Shown here: one piece after another, positions 29,701 to 43,100 of the stretch | How positions within the stretch are numbered: the stretch's first letter is position 1 | Layout: each line of letters begins with the position of its first letter | Assembly: GCA_026225945.1 (NCBI GenBank) | Contig: JAMJFZ010001262.1 | Coordinates: 62,001-126,000 of the forward strand | DNA from: Cricetomys ansorgei | Lineage: Eukaryota; Chordata; Mammalia; Rodentia; Nesomyidae | DNA: 64,000 nt | Direction: 5' to 3' | The notes under the pieces: model-generated | Seen by the model: the letters and a program-made list of their open reading frames with translations, nothing else | The model's database searches: none | Told to the model about the DNA's origin: nothing | Translations under genes and position numbers: made by a program

Positions 29701-32700
29701 ACTATACTGAGTCATCTACCTCAGCCTCTTAACTGCAGGCTTCCAAAACGAAACCAGATGTTCTTCCCTCCTTCCTTTCATAATTCCAAAACTAAGTAAT
29801 GGAATAAAAAGTTAAGCAGGATCATTTCTCAAACTTCTAGCAAAATAGAAACAACTGTTCTAGTCTTTTTTCAAAGTTAAAGCCTCTTATACAAAATCAA
29901 TAACTCAAGTGGCCAGTGAAAACCTATAATTGAAGCTTCTGGTCATACTCAAATGGTAAGCCCCTAGGCCAATCACTATATAAATAAAACCTGGAGAATG
30001 TGTTACAAAAATTAGCAATGAGATCCTAAATTGCTGAAGCTTTTACGTCTTCTTGCTATTCTTAATTTTTATTTTAATGCACGTCTATAGTTCCTGCAAC
30101 TAGAGATGATTAGGATATTAAAAGTACTTGCTTATTTGAGGAACACCTTCATAACAAGCCAGGTGTGGGTGCCACACACACCTGTAGCCCAGTAATGAGG
30201 AGGGTGGAGTTATGGGAGTCACTGGGGCTTCCTAACCTCCAGCCTAACAGAGAAATGTGAATGCCAGGTTCCTTGAAAGATCCTGACTCAAAGGAGTATG
30301 ACAGACAGTGATAGAGCAGGACACCCAACACCCTCATGCCTCTGTGTGGCACAAACATGCACCACACACACACACACTCACACATGTACAACACGCACAC
30401 ACACATAAAAAACACACACTCTCACACATGTACAACACATACACACAGACACACACACTCTCACACATGTACAATATGCACACATATACAAACTCACACA
30501 CTCAAAGACACATGTACAACACGCAGTCCCACACATGTACTCTCATACATGTACAACACACACATACACACACATACTCACAGTACAATACATACACTCT
30601 CTCACACATGCACACTCTCACACATGTACAATACATACACATACACACACACACACATGTACAACACACATACATTCATACACATACCCATAATAATGAA
30701 AGATAAGTAACAATGGATGCAAATTCTCTTATCAGGTTTAAGTATGTACTAACCCACAGACATATTAAGATATATTAGCCTCAAAAAGTCTTATCCAAAT
30801 TTCTGAAATACAGTCTCAGCTTGTGCTTGTCTCAAATGTTCTAAATGGGATAATACTGAAGGCTATACACATACATCTATCGTATGCATGTGTGATGTGT
30901 ATGTACAAATGCTCACTCACCAGATGTCTAAGCTCTTTCAGATCCCGACAGACAGTGTAGAAAACTCCAAGGAGAATATTAATGTAGGCAGCATAAAAAT
31001 CAGCGGAATACTCTGGAGGATGATCATGGGACAGGATCTTCTGAAGGTTCCCTGTTCATAGGACATAGGCTAACTTAAATGATCAGCACAGAACCATAAT
31101 CACTGTTCCAGATTTCATTAAAACAAAGTTAAAAAATAAGTATGTAGTTAGGTTCAACAATAACTAAGGAAAAGAAAATGGTTATCAGTGAGAAAAGTGT
31201 TATTTTATGATAGAATAATTTATATTTCTTTTTCTTCCTGGCACAGAACTTCTTAAGTAATGGGTTAAGCATCTTTCACTAAGCCCCTTCCAAACATACC
31301 TGAGCTTCACTACTGAGGTGCCCTGACTGGGCCTCCACACAGCTTACAGGTGAGAACTATTTGCTAGAGCTCCTATTTCTTGACTTTCAGGGAGAAGCAA
31401 AAGGCTGAAGGCCAAGTTCATCCTCAATGGGCAATGATTTAGTTAACTGCACCTATGTAAAAGAGGCTCCATGAAAACCCCTAAACCAGTGGTTCCCAGC
31501 CTTCCTAAGGTTGTGACCCTTTAATACAGTTCCTCATGCTGTGGTGACCTCCAGCCATAAAATTATTTTCTTTGCTACTTCATAACTGTGACTTTGCTAC
31601 TGCTACAAATCATAATGTAAATATATGATTTACAGATGGCATTAGGTTGGCAAAGGGTTGTTCCACTAAAGGGGTTTCGATCCAGAGGTTGAGAACTGCC
31701 CTAAATGATGGAACTTCAGATACAGCACACACTGGCAAATGAACCACATGCTGGGTGGTAACATTAACCTCTATAGGGACAGAAGTTTCTTGGTTTTGGA
31801 CCTCCCTGAACTTTAGTTTTGTATCTTTTCATCCAACTGTTCATATCTGTTTCTTTTAATCTTACAATAATCTGACTGTAGTAAGTACTTAGTAAGAAAG
31901 GAAGTACAGTGTTTTCTTGAGTTCTGTGAACCCCATAGGCAAACTGCTAAACCAGAGGAAAGGACCATGGGAAGCCCAATTTACAGTCAGTTTTCACAAG
32001 TCGGTTTTGCATTTGTAGCTGGCATCTGCAGGAGGAGCAGCTCTGTGAGACAGAGCCTTTAACCTGTGGTTTCTACACCAATTCCTGGAAGATAATTATA
32101 AAGAATTGACAAACAACTGTCAAACTGGACTAAGCCAAACGGTTGTTGGGATGGAGAAAAACAAAACCAAACCCACAGCATTTGTTATCAGAAGCGTAGT
32201 AGAAATAATTCAGAAATAGTAATATAAGTGAAGCTGAAGCCCCCCCACACAGATGTTCAGAAAAGAATCATAGAATCATTAAATGATGATAATAATTATA
32301 AAACAACAACACTCAGAGAAGCTCAAGGTTACGACTGGCAGAATAAAAACCAAAGAAGAAAGGTAATATGGATTTTGGTTTCTGGTTTTGCCTATTAAGT
32401 ATTACTAAGTACAAAAAGAGTGGGCAACACACATAAACTCCCAACAATCTAGGAAATGCTCGCTCTTCATTACTTAAAAAAAATGCAAATAATTCATTAA
32501 ATGTGTTTTTTACAATAATGACCACCTAATCTCAACTAGCACGTTCTCATTACAAAGGAGCTCAACAATCTGATTGAGTTGAGGAGACGAGGTGGAATAG
32601 TTACGACAGCTTGAATTTTCAGACAGTGTATCCAAGGGCATAGAGTCACCCAAGGGTATAGAGTTATCCCAGAGCTACGTATAAAAAAGGGACAGAACCT

Positions 32701-35700
32701 GTGAAGGGGTCTGGAGCCCATATAAATTTGTACATGCACAGAGTAAAACATCATAAGGCCAAATAGGAACAACTCTGGGTATCAGAGGAAAGGACAGAAA
32801 CAATGACTGGAGAACTAAAGGTCAGACAGTTCCCAGAGACCATTATGGATATATGGGGTATTCAGTAGAGAGTCCAAAGGCTTTTTTGTCTTAGACAAAA
32901 AGCTAACACTAGCCCTGGAAAAAGGCTATTCTGGATCCCTGCTCCCAAAATACATCAAGAATTGCCTCAAAATGTTCAAATCACAACATCTATAATTCAG
33001 AAAACAAAACACTAGATAAATGAAGAAACATGATACTCAAAATTGAAAAAAATAAGTCGGCAGAAAGAAAACCAAAATGAAAGAGGTAGTGAGTTAGATT
33101 ATTATAAATATGTTCATATGCTCAAAAATATAAAGAAAAACAAAAGCAAAAAGAGCTCTAATATGAAAAATTTCAGAGGATGGCAAGATTAACTTCAGGA
33201 AAACCATGGTGAATTAAAGACAGAGAAATAAAAACTATGCCAAAGAAGTAGAGGAAAGAAGACCTTAAGTTTAAACAAACTCTAGTGGGTCAATATCAAG
33301 TGACATAAAACAAACAATACAGTCCTGGGGAAGGAAAGTTGTAAGTGGAGACAAAGCATACGAAGAAATAATGGCTGAAGATTTTCTTAGATGAAACTAT
33401 TCATTAATAGATCTTGAATAACAGAAACCTATTAGACAGCTAAACAATAAAGTCTATTCTTTCTTCCATTTTTATTTAATTAAAATCAAAAGAATATAAG
33501 AAGTTTCTAATAAACCAAGGGGGTTATAATAAGGAAGGAAAACGTATGACTTAACATAGCTTATGAGGTAGGAACTATAAGTCAATTAGTTCTTCAAATT
33601 ATTATCAGAGTAGAACTTCACCTGTGCTGACAATAACTAAACCAAATCTAATCAAGTGCATCATAATCTCTTCAAGGGAAGAACAAAACAAAATAAAGCA
33701 AACCCTACTGCTAAAAGACAGTAATCTTTTGCAAATAGTAAAGACCAGAAAAAAAGTCTTTCAAATCAGACCCTGGAAAGGAGGTGGCCTTAAAACCAAG
33801 ACTATATCCCTAAAAATGACCTGCCTAGCAAATTAACATGACAGGGTACCATTAGCCACTAATCCCTTGCCCTGATTCCATGCTACTCATAATTTAGGTT
33901 ATCAATAAATGTTTCATTTTTAATAGAAAATTTATTATTATAGTGTTTATGTTATGCTTTAAAAGGCCCCCAAACTTAATAAACAGATGTTAACATGGCT
34001 GCATTTATTAAAAAATTACCAGGTCTATTTTCCTAAGCTACATTAGAAAAATTGCTGTATTTAATTTTGTCCTGAAACTCTATTCCTGTTCTTTTTTATC
34101 TTTTAAAAAAAATTAACCAAATCCTCTAATTACATCATACTTTTAACTTCATAATATAGAAAAAACAATATAATTTCATAACTTTCTTAACTATGAAATG
34201 CTTTTCAATATTTAAAATTAAAACAGGGCACAACAACAAAAAAGTCATTTCAGTAGTGACATAGACACACAGGATTATTTAATGAATCCTTTGGATTATT
34301 CCTTTCTTTCCTATTTCCTTTTCTCTTTATATGTGGCTTTTATGGATGAGAAGCTATTAAAAATAAGGTCTTTATCTATTTTGAGTTCCTTTAAATAAAA
34401 AAACAGTTAATTACCCAAAGCAGGAGGTGTTATTTGCCTTCTGTTCTTGTGAAAACAGGCAAAAATGTGTTGTTCTTGGCAATGAATGTTTATAGCTCAT
34501 TTACTGAGACGGACAGTGTTAACAAGGCCAAGATCATGGGATGCTATTTTCTCATAACCTGCTAAACCACTTTATGCTTCATGGTTATAATCTTTGAATC
34601 AGAGATCATCTTTTTATAGTGGAGGTCCAATTCATTAATTTGCAAGGCTATTAAACAATACAAAAGTATTATGTTCTTCTCCCAGAGAAAGAATATTAGG
34701 ACCTATAAAATTTAAGATTAAATATAACCCCGAAGAAAATGAACAAAAGAACTAGCAGCTGGCACAGTAAGAGTTACAGCAATGACAAATAAAATTTATA
34801 GAATCAAGATACAGTTCAACATGGTACTTAATTCAAATATATGATAAAGATTTCTCTACAATCCTAATACTTGTTACCAATCTAGTATGATTATTTGCGT
34901 GGATGTTATAATCACAGTATTATATGAAGAAATTAATTAAACTGATGAGAATATACCATTAGCAAACACTTGAGACCTGTTCATTTAGAGATTGTGAGAG
35001 TAGTCCCTTCACAGTTTCAAGATAAAAATTTCTGTAAATGCAGAAATACAAGCATCTTATTTGAGACCAGCAAGAAACCTAAACAGTTGGAGATATCAAC
35101 TGTTATTAGATTTTAGTTTAAACATGCTATAGCTTAACATTTTCAACAAAATCCTATTATACTATAAACTTACCTATACTATAATCAGGGAAATATAAGA
35201 CAAATGGCTCAAAGCAGCCAGTATTTGGACGAAACTTTTCCCAAATAATCTCACTGAGAAAGATAACAGTCACATTTCTGTCAGTCTGTAAAGAAAAACA
35301 AAGAAAAGAAACTTAGTATTTAATAATCTGAATGCAGCAATTCCTTTTGGCTTTATCTTCAACTAAATTTAGCAAAACTTAACACACGTAACAAATCATT
35401 TGCATATTAATACACCATATTTAGAAAAACTAATCAGAGAGTTCAACCATTTGCAAATTTTCATACATTAACTGCTTTGACTTTCCATTAAACTGTAGAT
35501 TAAATAAAATTTTGGTTATTCATGACCACTAGGGTAGTCAGACAAAAACTTATTTTATAGATATAAGAAACACATCTGCTTGAAAAAATTAAGACAAAAA
35601 TCCTGTTATGAGAATTTTTAAAAGTCATAGGCTTTCAATCAACAAATAAAATAAAATAAAACTTAGCATTTCCTATCATCAAAATAGCTAGAGCAACTCA

Positions 35701-38700
35701 GACAAAGGGAGTTGGATAAAAGTAGATCTGCTATATTGTATAAGTTCATATTATTAAGAAGTGTTAAAGTTTTCTGTTTGTTCTCAAATTATTGAGAAAA
35801 ACTAATGGCCACTACATATTAAAAATACAAATGACTATGACTAGTAGTACCCCCTAAATCACTAATGCTAAGTAAAAGAGAAAACTAGTGGCCACTATAT
35901 ATAAAAATACAAGTAAGTATGATTAATAGTACCCTCTAAATCACGAATGCTAAGTAAAAGTGGTATCTTTTGAAATATATTTAAAGATTACATTTAGTAT
36001 TACAAAAGGAGCAATAAAAGCTGAATGTGCCCATCATCTTTTAATAGACTGGTCACAGGTGCCCATGATGTATTTTCCACACAAATTTTCATTTTCCCAT
36101 TTTCTTGTTGGCATCCTTGAGGCTAACAATGCAGACGTGGTGTCTGCTCCGTCTATAAGTGTTCTGAGGACCCTATCTCATACATAAATTCATAAACTGC
36201 ACTATACTTGTGTGATGATTTACTATTCGATTACTAAGAAGCATGCTTCTTACATGCTGTTTTGCATTACTTAGAAAATTAATTCCTTTGATTAACAAAG
36301 ACAGTTGAATTAATGAGTGAATAATTCCATAGAAAAATTGATCAGCTTTATGAGAGAAGACTTTATTTCTCACAAATGCAAAGCCAAGTTTCCACCAGTG
36401 AGCTATACACGACCCTCCCCACCCCCACCCCCCAAAAAAAAGACTTTTCAAATGTTTTTATATTAGAAATTCATTGATGTCTTTAAAATAATTCTGAATT
36501 TATTTAGGCTGCAACCGTATTCTTGATCATAAAGCTCATGAAAAATCATCAGACTTATTTTTATATATTTTGCATGTTCACGTGTTTAGGCCCACTGGAA
36601 CACCACGGCATCAGTGTGGAGGTCAGAGGACAACTTGCTGGACTGGGGCTCTGCCCCACTCATCAAGGTTCCAGGTAACCAGCTCGGGCCACCAGTCTTG
36701 GCAGCAAGCACTCTAAACATTGAGCTGTTGTGCCAGTTCAAAACTGCATTTTATGAAATCAGTTAAACATACATTGAGAAGTTGAAAAAAAAATCAATGA
36801 CTTTAAATTGGTAATATTTTCAACTGTTCATCTTAAAACACTGCCAGTATACAATGAATTTCATCATAATTTAAATTTCCTTGACTCAGATACTTAATGT
36901 AAAAAACAGGAAATGTTTTTATTAAGTTACTCTGAAATGAAATACAATTCAAAATCAAGTATCTTTTCAGAAATGTTAAACTCCTTGTTCCCTTTCCAAG
37001 TAGAGATTACAGTAAACCTTAAATTTTCTCCAAACAGTTTCTATAATTAAATCTAAAACAAAGGTGGAAGGTCTAATTACTGTAAAGGTCACCTCAACAC
37101 CATTACTGGGATACGAAGTACAACACGCAGGGTAAGAATACTCTCTAGGTAGCAAGCATGGGAAACAATGAGTAAGGCCATGCAAAAAACCCACAGACAC
37201 CAACAAAAATTAACAAAACGGAAGGAGGACCGGAAACAGACCGGAGCCTCACAATAGTAGCAAACGCTGAGTCAGCCACAGACCCTGTGCCACTTAACTA
37301 CACTGCTACCCACCCCATCCCAAGTCTTACTGAATGTGAACCAGGAGAGGCCATCTCTGGACACCATGACTTCAGTGGCACTTAGGAAGCCTCCTTTAAA
37401 CTTTCAGCACTGTCATTGTTTTCAACAAAATATCTCCCATGGGCTCATGTATCTCAACAATTGGTCCTCAGTTGGTTTGCAGTTGGGAAGGTTATGGAGC
37501 CATTAGAGAGTGGACCCTTACTGAAGGAAGTAAGAAAGTATGTCACTGGGCCAAGCATTAAGGCCCCACTTCCTGTTTCCTTTTTCTCTGGCTCTCCTTC
37601 CTGTGTGGGATGAAATGTCACCAGTGGCTTCCTAACTGCCAGCCTGGTCTCCCACTCCTACGCCATGCCTTCCACACGAGAGCAGTACCCCTCTGGAACT
37701 ACATGGTAAAAGGAACCCTTTCTCTCACGGTTACTGTTCTATCACAGCAACAGAGCAGCAACTAACACACACAATTTCTCATATTTGGACACTGCATTTA
37801 ACTTTCAAAGAGAAGATTCTGCGATGGTTCTCAGTACAATGTTATTTAACAGCTTAATACAAACATACATACAACTAGGAAATAGAATCTATATATGTTC
37901 AAACCACCGATAGAATAATAAAACCAAAATAATCATATAAAATCAAGCACAAAATCAGCAAAATTTAAATTACTCTTAACCAAAAGGGACAAACAAGACT
38001 GTTCTGCTTAGCTAGGTTTTTGCTCTTTGTGAATTAAGCCCTAACAGGAAATATGCATACTATTCTGAATCCAGCATTCCTATATTGACACTGGTGAAGA
38101 CTGAATTCTCTCAATTTCCCTTTTTAAATTATTCAAAATTTTGTGCTTTTCACCCACGATAATTACTCCCTAATCTGATACATGTGCATATTAATCTTTC
38201 CTATTATATTTGCATGAGGTAATGGCAATTACAGTTGTTTTAATACTGTTCAATGATAACACAGTAGTAAAGTGCAGAGCTGCATTCTGACACTGAATGG
38301 CTAGCAGACAGAAAGCCAGATGATCAGAATAACCACATCATAACTTTTGTAGATTTGAATTAAAGGATTTTTAAGAATTATTGTAGAATTCAAAGTCTAG
38401 CCCATTCCCATTAACGAGTAAACACTGAAAATTCTTTAATACATAGATATAGATAGAATAGATAATTGGAAATTAAAAGGTAAAATAATTTAGTAAGTCT
38501 GTGAAGTCATAAATTAACATTACTATGGGGAACAACTTTAGGCATGACAGAGAAATATGAGAATACAACATATTGGGTAGGGAAGATCTTCTGATCTATT
38601 GAGAGGGAAAAACCACTCTCATATATTACTTACCAATTCTTGCAACCTAAGAAACCCAGGCAAAAGATTTGCTTCCATATCTCTTAGATATTCAGCTTTA

Positions 38701-40130
38701 TCTAGAACCTTTAAAAAGAGATGTCTACATGAAAATCAATTCATAATGTATTTTATAAAGCATAACACTGTAAGATCATTAATGTTTCTATGCTATAAAG
38801 AAAAACTGTAACTTTTAAAAGTAAATTTGAGTTTACTTTCAAAAGGCTATTTACATTTGTAAAAAGATATTTCAGGCAGATTAAGCTAGAAAACAGATTA
38901 CTAATAACATACTTTAATCCAAATATTCATAGAAACATGTCATTGCTACATTTAAAGGCTGCTTTCTAACTATACCACCCAAAAACATGTGTAAAGTACT
39001 CTGACTCCATTTTCCCACTTTTCTTGATTGAACTTTACAACTACACATACAATGTTTAAACTGTTGGATAACTCAAAGATCAAATTTTTGTTCAGTGTTA
39101 TAATGCTTTTGGTATAATGTTCTAAAACATATAGACATTAGATACATACAGTAAAACATTTATAGATGACATTATATAATATGGAACAGCAGAATGGTGA
39201 AGAGTTTGGTCATACTAGTAACTATCAAAACTGATCAATGAGGTCATATGGGTACTCTTCAAAATACAACCAGCCACAGTATCACACATTTAAAAAGTTG
39301 ACAATACTCCTTAATATCATCAAATAGCCAATATTCAAATTTCTCCATACTTGTCCCCAAAAGTCTCATCAGTAGCATAGATGATTCATGATTCATGAAT
39401 GTATGAGTTCATGTAGGACAAAAGAAAAAAAATATTCTACTCCCCAATTACCAATTTCTTAATCTGAGTTTGCACCCATTTTGTTTTTGTATTACTACAG
39501 GCCTAATGGCTTGAAATAGACTTAAAATTCATTTCCTCACAGTTCTTGGAAGTCAAAAAAACCTAAGGACAACTCCACCGAGCCAAAATTAAATTATTAG
39601 CAGCATTATGATAAATCCAGTGGCTCCTAAAAAGAGCCACTGCCTTTTCCTGCCTTTTCCAGCTTCTGGGAGCCTGGACCAGATGGCTGTGGTATTCTTA
39701 AGGCTTGTTACCCACATCATTCCAGATTTAAGGTTTACATTCTCAGACTCCTAACTGATTTCTTGCAGCATTTACAGTCTGGTGTTGTCCATCTGTGTAG
39801 TGCAGTTAAGTATCCTTCTGTTTCTCTCACGTATACATTTAGGAATAGAATCTGCTTCCACCAAGATAATCTAGGTAAATCTCCCCACTCTAAGATTTTT
39901 CACTTAACCTCATGTATAAAGATTCTTTTTCTAAATAGAGTAGTCCAGGATTCAGAGATTAAGACCTGATATGTTCGGGATATTACTTGTCTACTGCAGT
40001 GCCCTAGTAAATTGCATTCTTATGATAAGCAATAAAATGGAGTTTCATGATTTTTATTTATCTAATATATTTTTATTCACTTAATTGATTAAAGTTTGTT
40101 AAAGTTAATTCTTTGAGAACTTCATTGAAG

Positions 40131-40178
<48 letters not shown>

Positions 40179-43100
40179 TATATCGTTTCCCTGAATAATC
40201 AAGATACTTTATATCCATTTCACTAACAGAGAGATTGCAACAATGTGAGAGAATAATCATATTTAGAATATTTAATTCCTAGATGGTTTAGACAAACTAA
40301 AGCTACAACCTATTGTAATAAAGATATAAATTAGTTTTTCCACTACACATTCTCATTAGGAAATCTCCCATCAATCTCCATTTAAATAATTCTTTAGAAC
40401 ACAGACTAACTCAAAAGAATTGGTCCACATTAATGAAAAAACACACAGCAGGAACCGCAAATTTAAAGAGTCCATTCTTTTAATCTGCTATTTAACTGCT
40501 ATAATTAACAATTTATTATTCTAATTAATGGTCCTTCTCTAAAACCACTACTTATAAGGAAAAATTGAGATGTAAATATTTTTCTTAATGATTTACTGTA
40601 AGGTATTCTAGTAGATTCTCAATCTGTAAGCCATTTTAGTAAGCATAAAAATTCTGCATTATTTCCTAAGTAGTAAAGCCTTCAGATTCATAGCAATAGA
40701 CTACCTATAAACTGACTCTAAAAAAATATTCTACACCAAACACCTATACATTTGTATACCCTTAATGCTTAGCCAAGTAACAGATGCTTATTGGGTCCTT
40801 ATTTTGGTCTATGAGATCTGAAAAATGAATATTGTCTCATTTTCACCCTGACTTTCTCTTCTTTCTAATCTCACTAGATCTGCAAACTCTATTTGCTAAA
40901 GGTAGCCATATATTCTGGGACCAATTTTTTTTTCATTTTCTATCAACTACATTTTTAGTCACCCTTCTCTAAAACAAGTTCTATATATTTAGATATTTCA
41001 ACTTCTACAGAGATGGCCCTCTGTGGATATATAAGACATTTGGTTCTTACAGTATGAAAACATTTGTACTGTTGGCATAAGAGCAATAGTTAAACTGGAG
41101 TCATTGTAGCATAATCAAAGAAATGGTGGTAATTATTAGTAGTCACTGCATTCTTCATTACGAATTTGCATTAAAAATGTAAAACTTAACTTGAGGCTTG
41201 AGTCTCAGAGGTTAAGAGGACTTGCTACCTTTCCAGATGACATGAGTTGGATTCTCAGCACCCGTATGGAAGCTTACAATCATTTATAACTGAGGCCCAG
41301 GAGATCCAATGCTCTCTTCTGACCTCTGCAGGTGCCATGCACACATGTAGTAATTAGATGTACATGTATGCAAAACACTCATACACATAAAATAAATTTT
41401 AAAATTAAAAACAAGCAAACACTGCACACCCCAAGTATACTAGGCAGACACTGCACACCCCAAGAATACTAGGCAGACACTGCACACCCCAAGTATACTA
41501 GGCAAACACTGCACACCCCAAGAATACTAGGCAGACACTGCACACCCCAAGTATACTAGGCAGACACTGCACACCCCAAGAATACTAGGCAGACACTGTA
41601 CACCCCAAGTATACTAGACACACAGTGCACACCCCAAGTATACTAGACAGACAGTGCACACCCCAAGTATACTTAGCACATCACTAACTTCCCAGTCTCC
41701 CTGTTTGTTCTTATCTCTTTGTTCTCTGAACACTGGAATGTTCACATAGACACAGGTCCAGGACTCATCTGTATTACAGCTCACTGTACTGGTAACTTAA
41801 TTAAACTTAATGGTAACACAGTGCCTATATGTTCATCACTCCAAAATAAAATCTCCATGCTGGGCCATTAAACCAAAATCACCCTGTTCTCCCTTCACCT
41901 GCTTTTTGTTAGGTACTTGATCTCAACAATGAGAAAAGTAACTAAAAATCCTATTATTCTTTTTGGCCTGTCTCAAATCTTATCACCTCAGGAAGCTGTA
42001 GCACAGCATTTATGTCATGGCTATCACTTATTATATTCTGCATGTGCTCATATGTGAATATGCAGTGTAACTCTTCTGCTAGGCAAAGCTCCCTTCTGTC
42101 AGCAGTTCTGACACGTTTTTGTGTCACAGAAGCACCTTCTACAGACCACTATACAAAATGAGACTCAAATTAAAAATACAGAAGTGGATCTATTGCACAA
42201 TGAGTTTTCAAACTAAAAATGATATAGCCGCATTAAATTACTTACAATATATACAGTTTGATCCTTGAGATTTTCAGCACTGGTCACTTGCTTAAACAAT
42301 CGAACAAAGTCATTAAATGTTTCACAGGTTATTTCTGTAGGACATTCTGCCTCTGAAGAATTAAGATGATTCAACTTGTTTAAAATTTGTTCCAAAAGCA
42401 GCCTCACAGTAAAGCATTCAACACAATTCACAAAGACATGCGGGAGCTGAAAACAAAAACCAAAACAGGATAAACTGAAAATATATACAATAAGGTTTCT
42501 GTTGGACGTTCTCTAATTACCTCTGTGAATCTACACCCTACTACGCTCCTACCCACGTTGTACCCCAGGAACCTGACTGATATAAATTACATCATCAGGC
42601 CCAGGTTGGAGAAGTCAATAGGAAGAAGCAGTTAGGGACTGAAGCAGAATTGCTGAGGAAGCAGCTCATATCTTTTCCCTGACACTCCACTTTGGCAGTT
42701 TCTACATTCTGCTACAGAAGGCCAGAGCTCCAGCTGGGTACTCCTTTTCATAAGGCTGTGGTCTTGCTAGGTTATGGAAACAGTGGTCTCTAAGGTTTCT
42801 TGAGGTCTAGGGTAATAAAGGCTGTGGTGATGAATCACTGTTCCTGCTTGATTCCCTTAAAACCCCTTCGACCTTTGTACACAGTCCCTTCCTTAAACTC
42901 ACTTCAGTGATCTGAGTTTGCCATTTGTTTCCCTCCAGAACCCAAGAAAACATGTATTTTCCTCTTAAAATATTATTAAGAAATCAAATTACTTTTTAAT
43001 GTTAAAATTCCTGGTGGGATTTTATTTACTAGAGGATTTTATTTCCTAGTGTGGTACATTTATTTATTAGAGAGGCACCATCAGCATTTGCTAATCTCTC

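Larger units (their letters stand above)
24635..30920 (-). other. ORC5 intron 6
   Basis: 6286 bp, the longest complete intron here. It holds a MaLR LTR (25.55-25.86 kb), several SINEs (27.2, 29.2 and 29.6 kb) and the CA satellite near the exon 6 donor. I see nothing identifiable in the remaining AT-rich sequence, notably 25.9-27.2 and 27.5-29.2 kb. Confidence 0.8.
31052..35173 (-). other. ORC5 intron 5
   Basis: 4122 bp. Contains the hAT element (31.49-31.70 kb) and an old L1 ORF1-like segment (about 32.93-33.85 kb). The remainder, including 31.7-32.9 and 33.9-35.1 kb, shows nothing I can name. Confidence 0.8.
35286..38633 (-). other. ORC5 intron 4
   Basis: 3348 bp. Holds an 83-bp tandem duplication (35.79-35.96 kb), a B3/B4-like SINE (36.6 kb) and a MaLR LTR (37.4-37.8 kb). 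Otherwise AT-rich DNA with no recognised content. Confidence 0.8.
38709..42245 (-). other. ORC5 intron 3
   Basis: 3537 bp with an (AC)21 microsatellite (40135-40176), a B3-like SINE (41.19-41.40 kb) and a minisatellite (41.42-41.68 kb). Other parts are AT-rich and unassigned. Confidence 0.8.

Noticed and set aside
30308..30710. Two overlapping His/Thr-rich open frames of 124-132 codons
   Set aside because: They are translations of the CA satellite; a repeat without stops is open in several frames.
41415..41676. CRISPR-like array
   Set aside because: The units are contiguous 29-bp tandem repeats with no unique spacers, in a mammalian intron.
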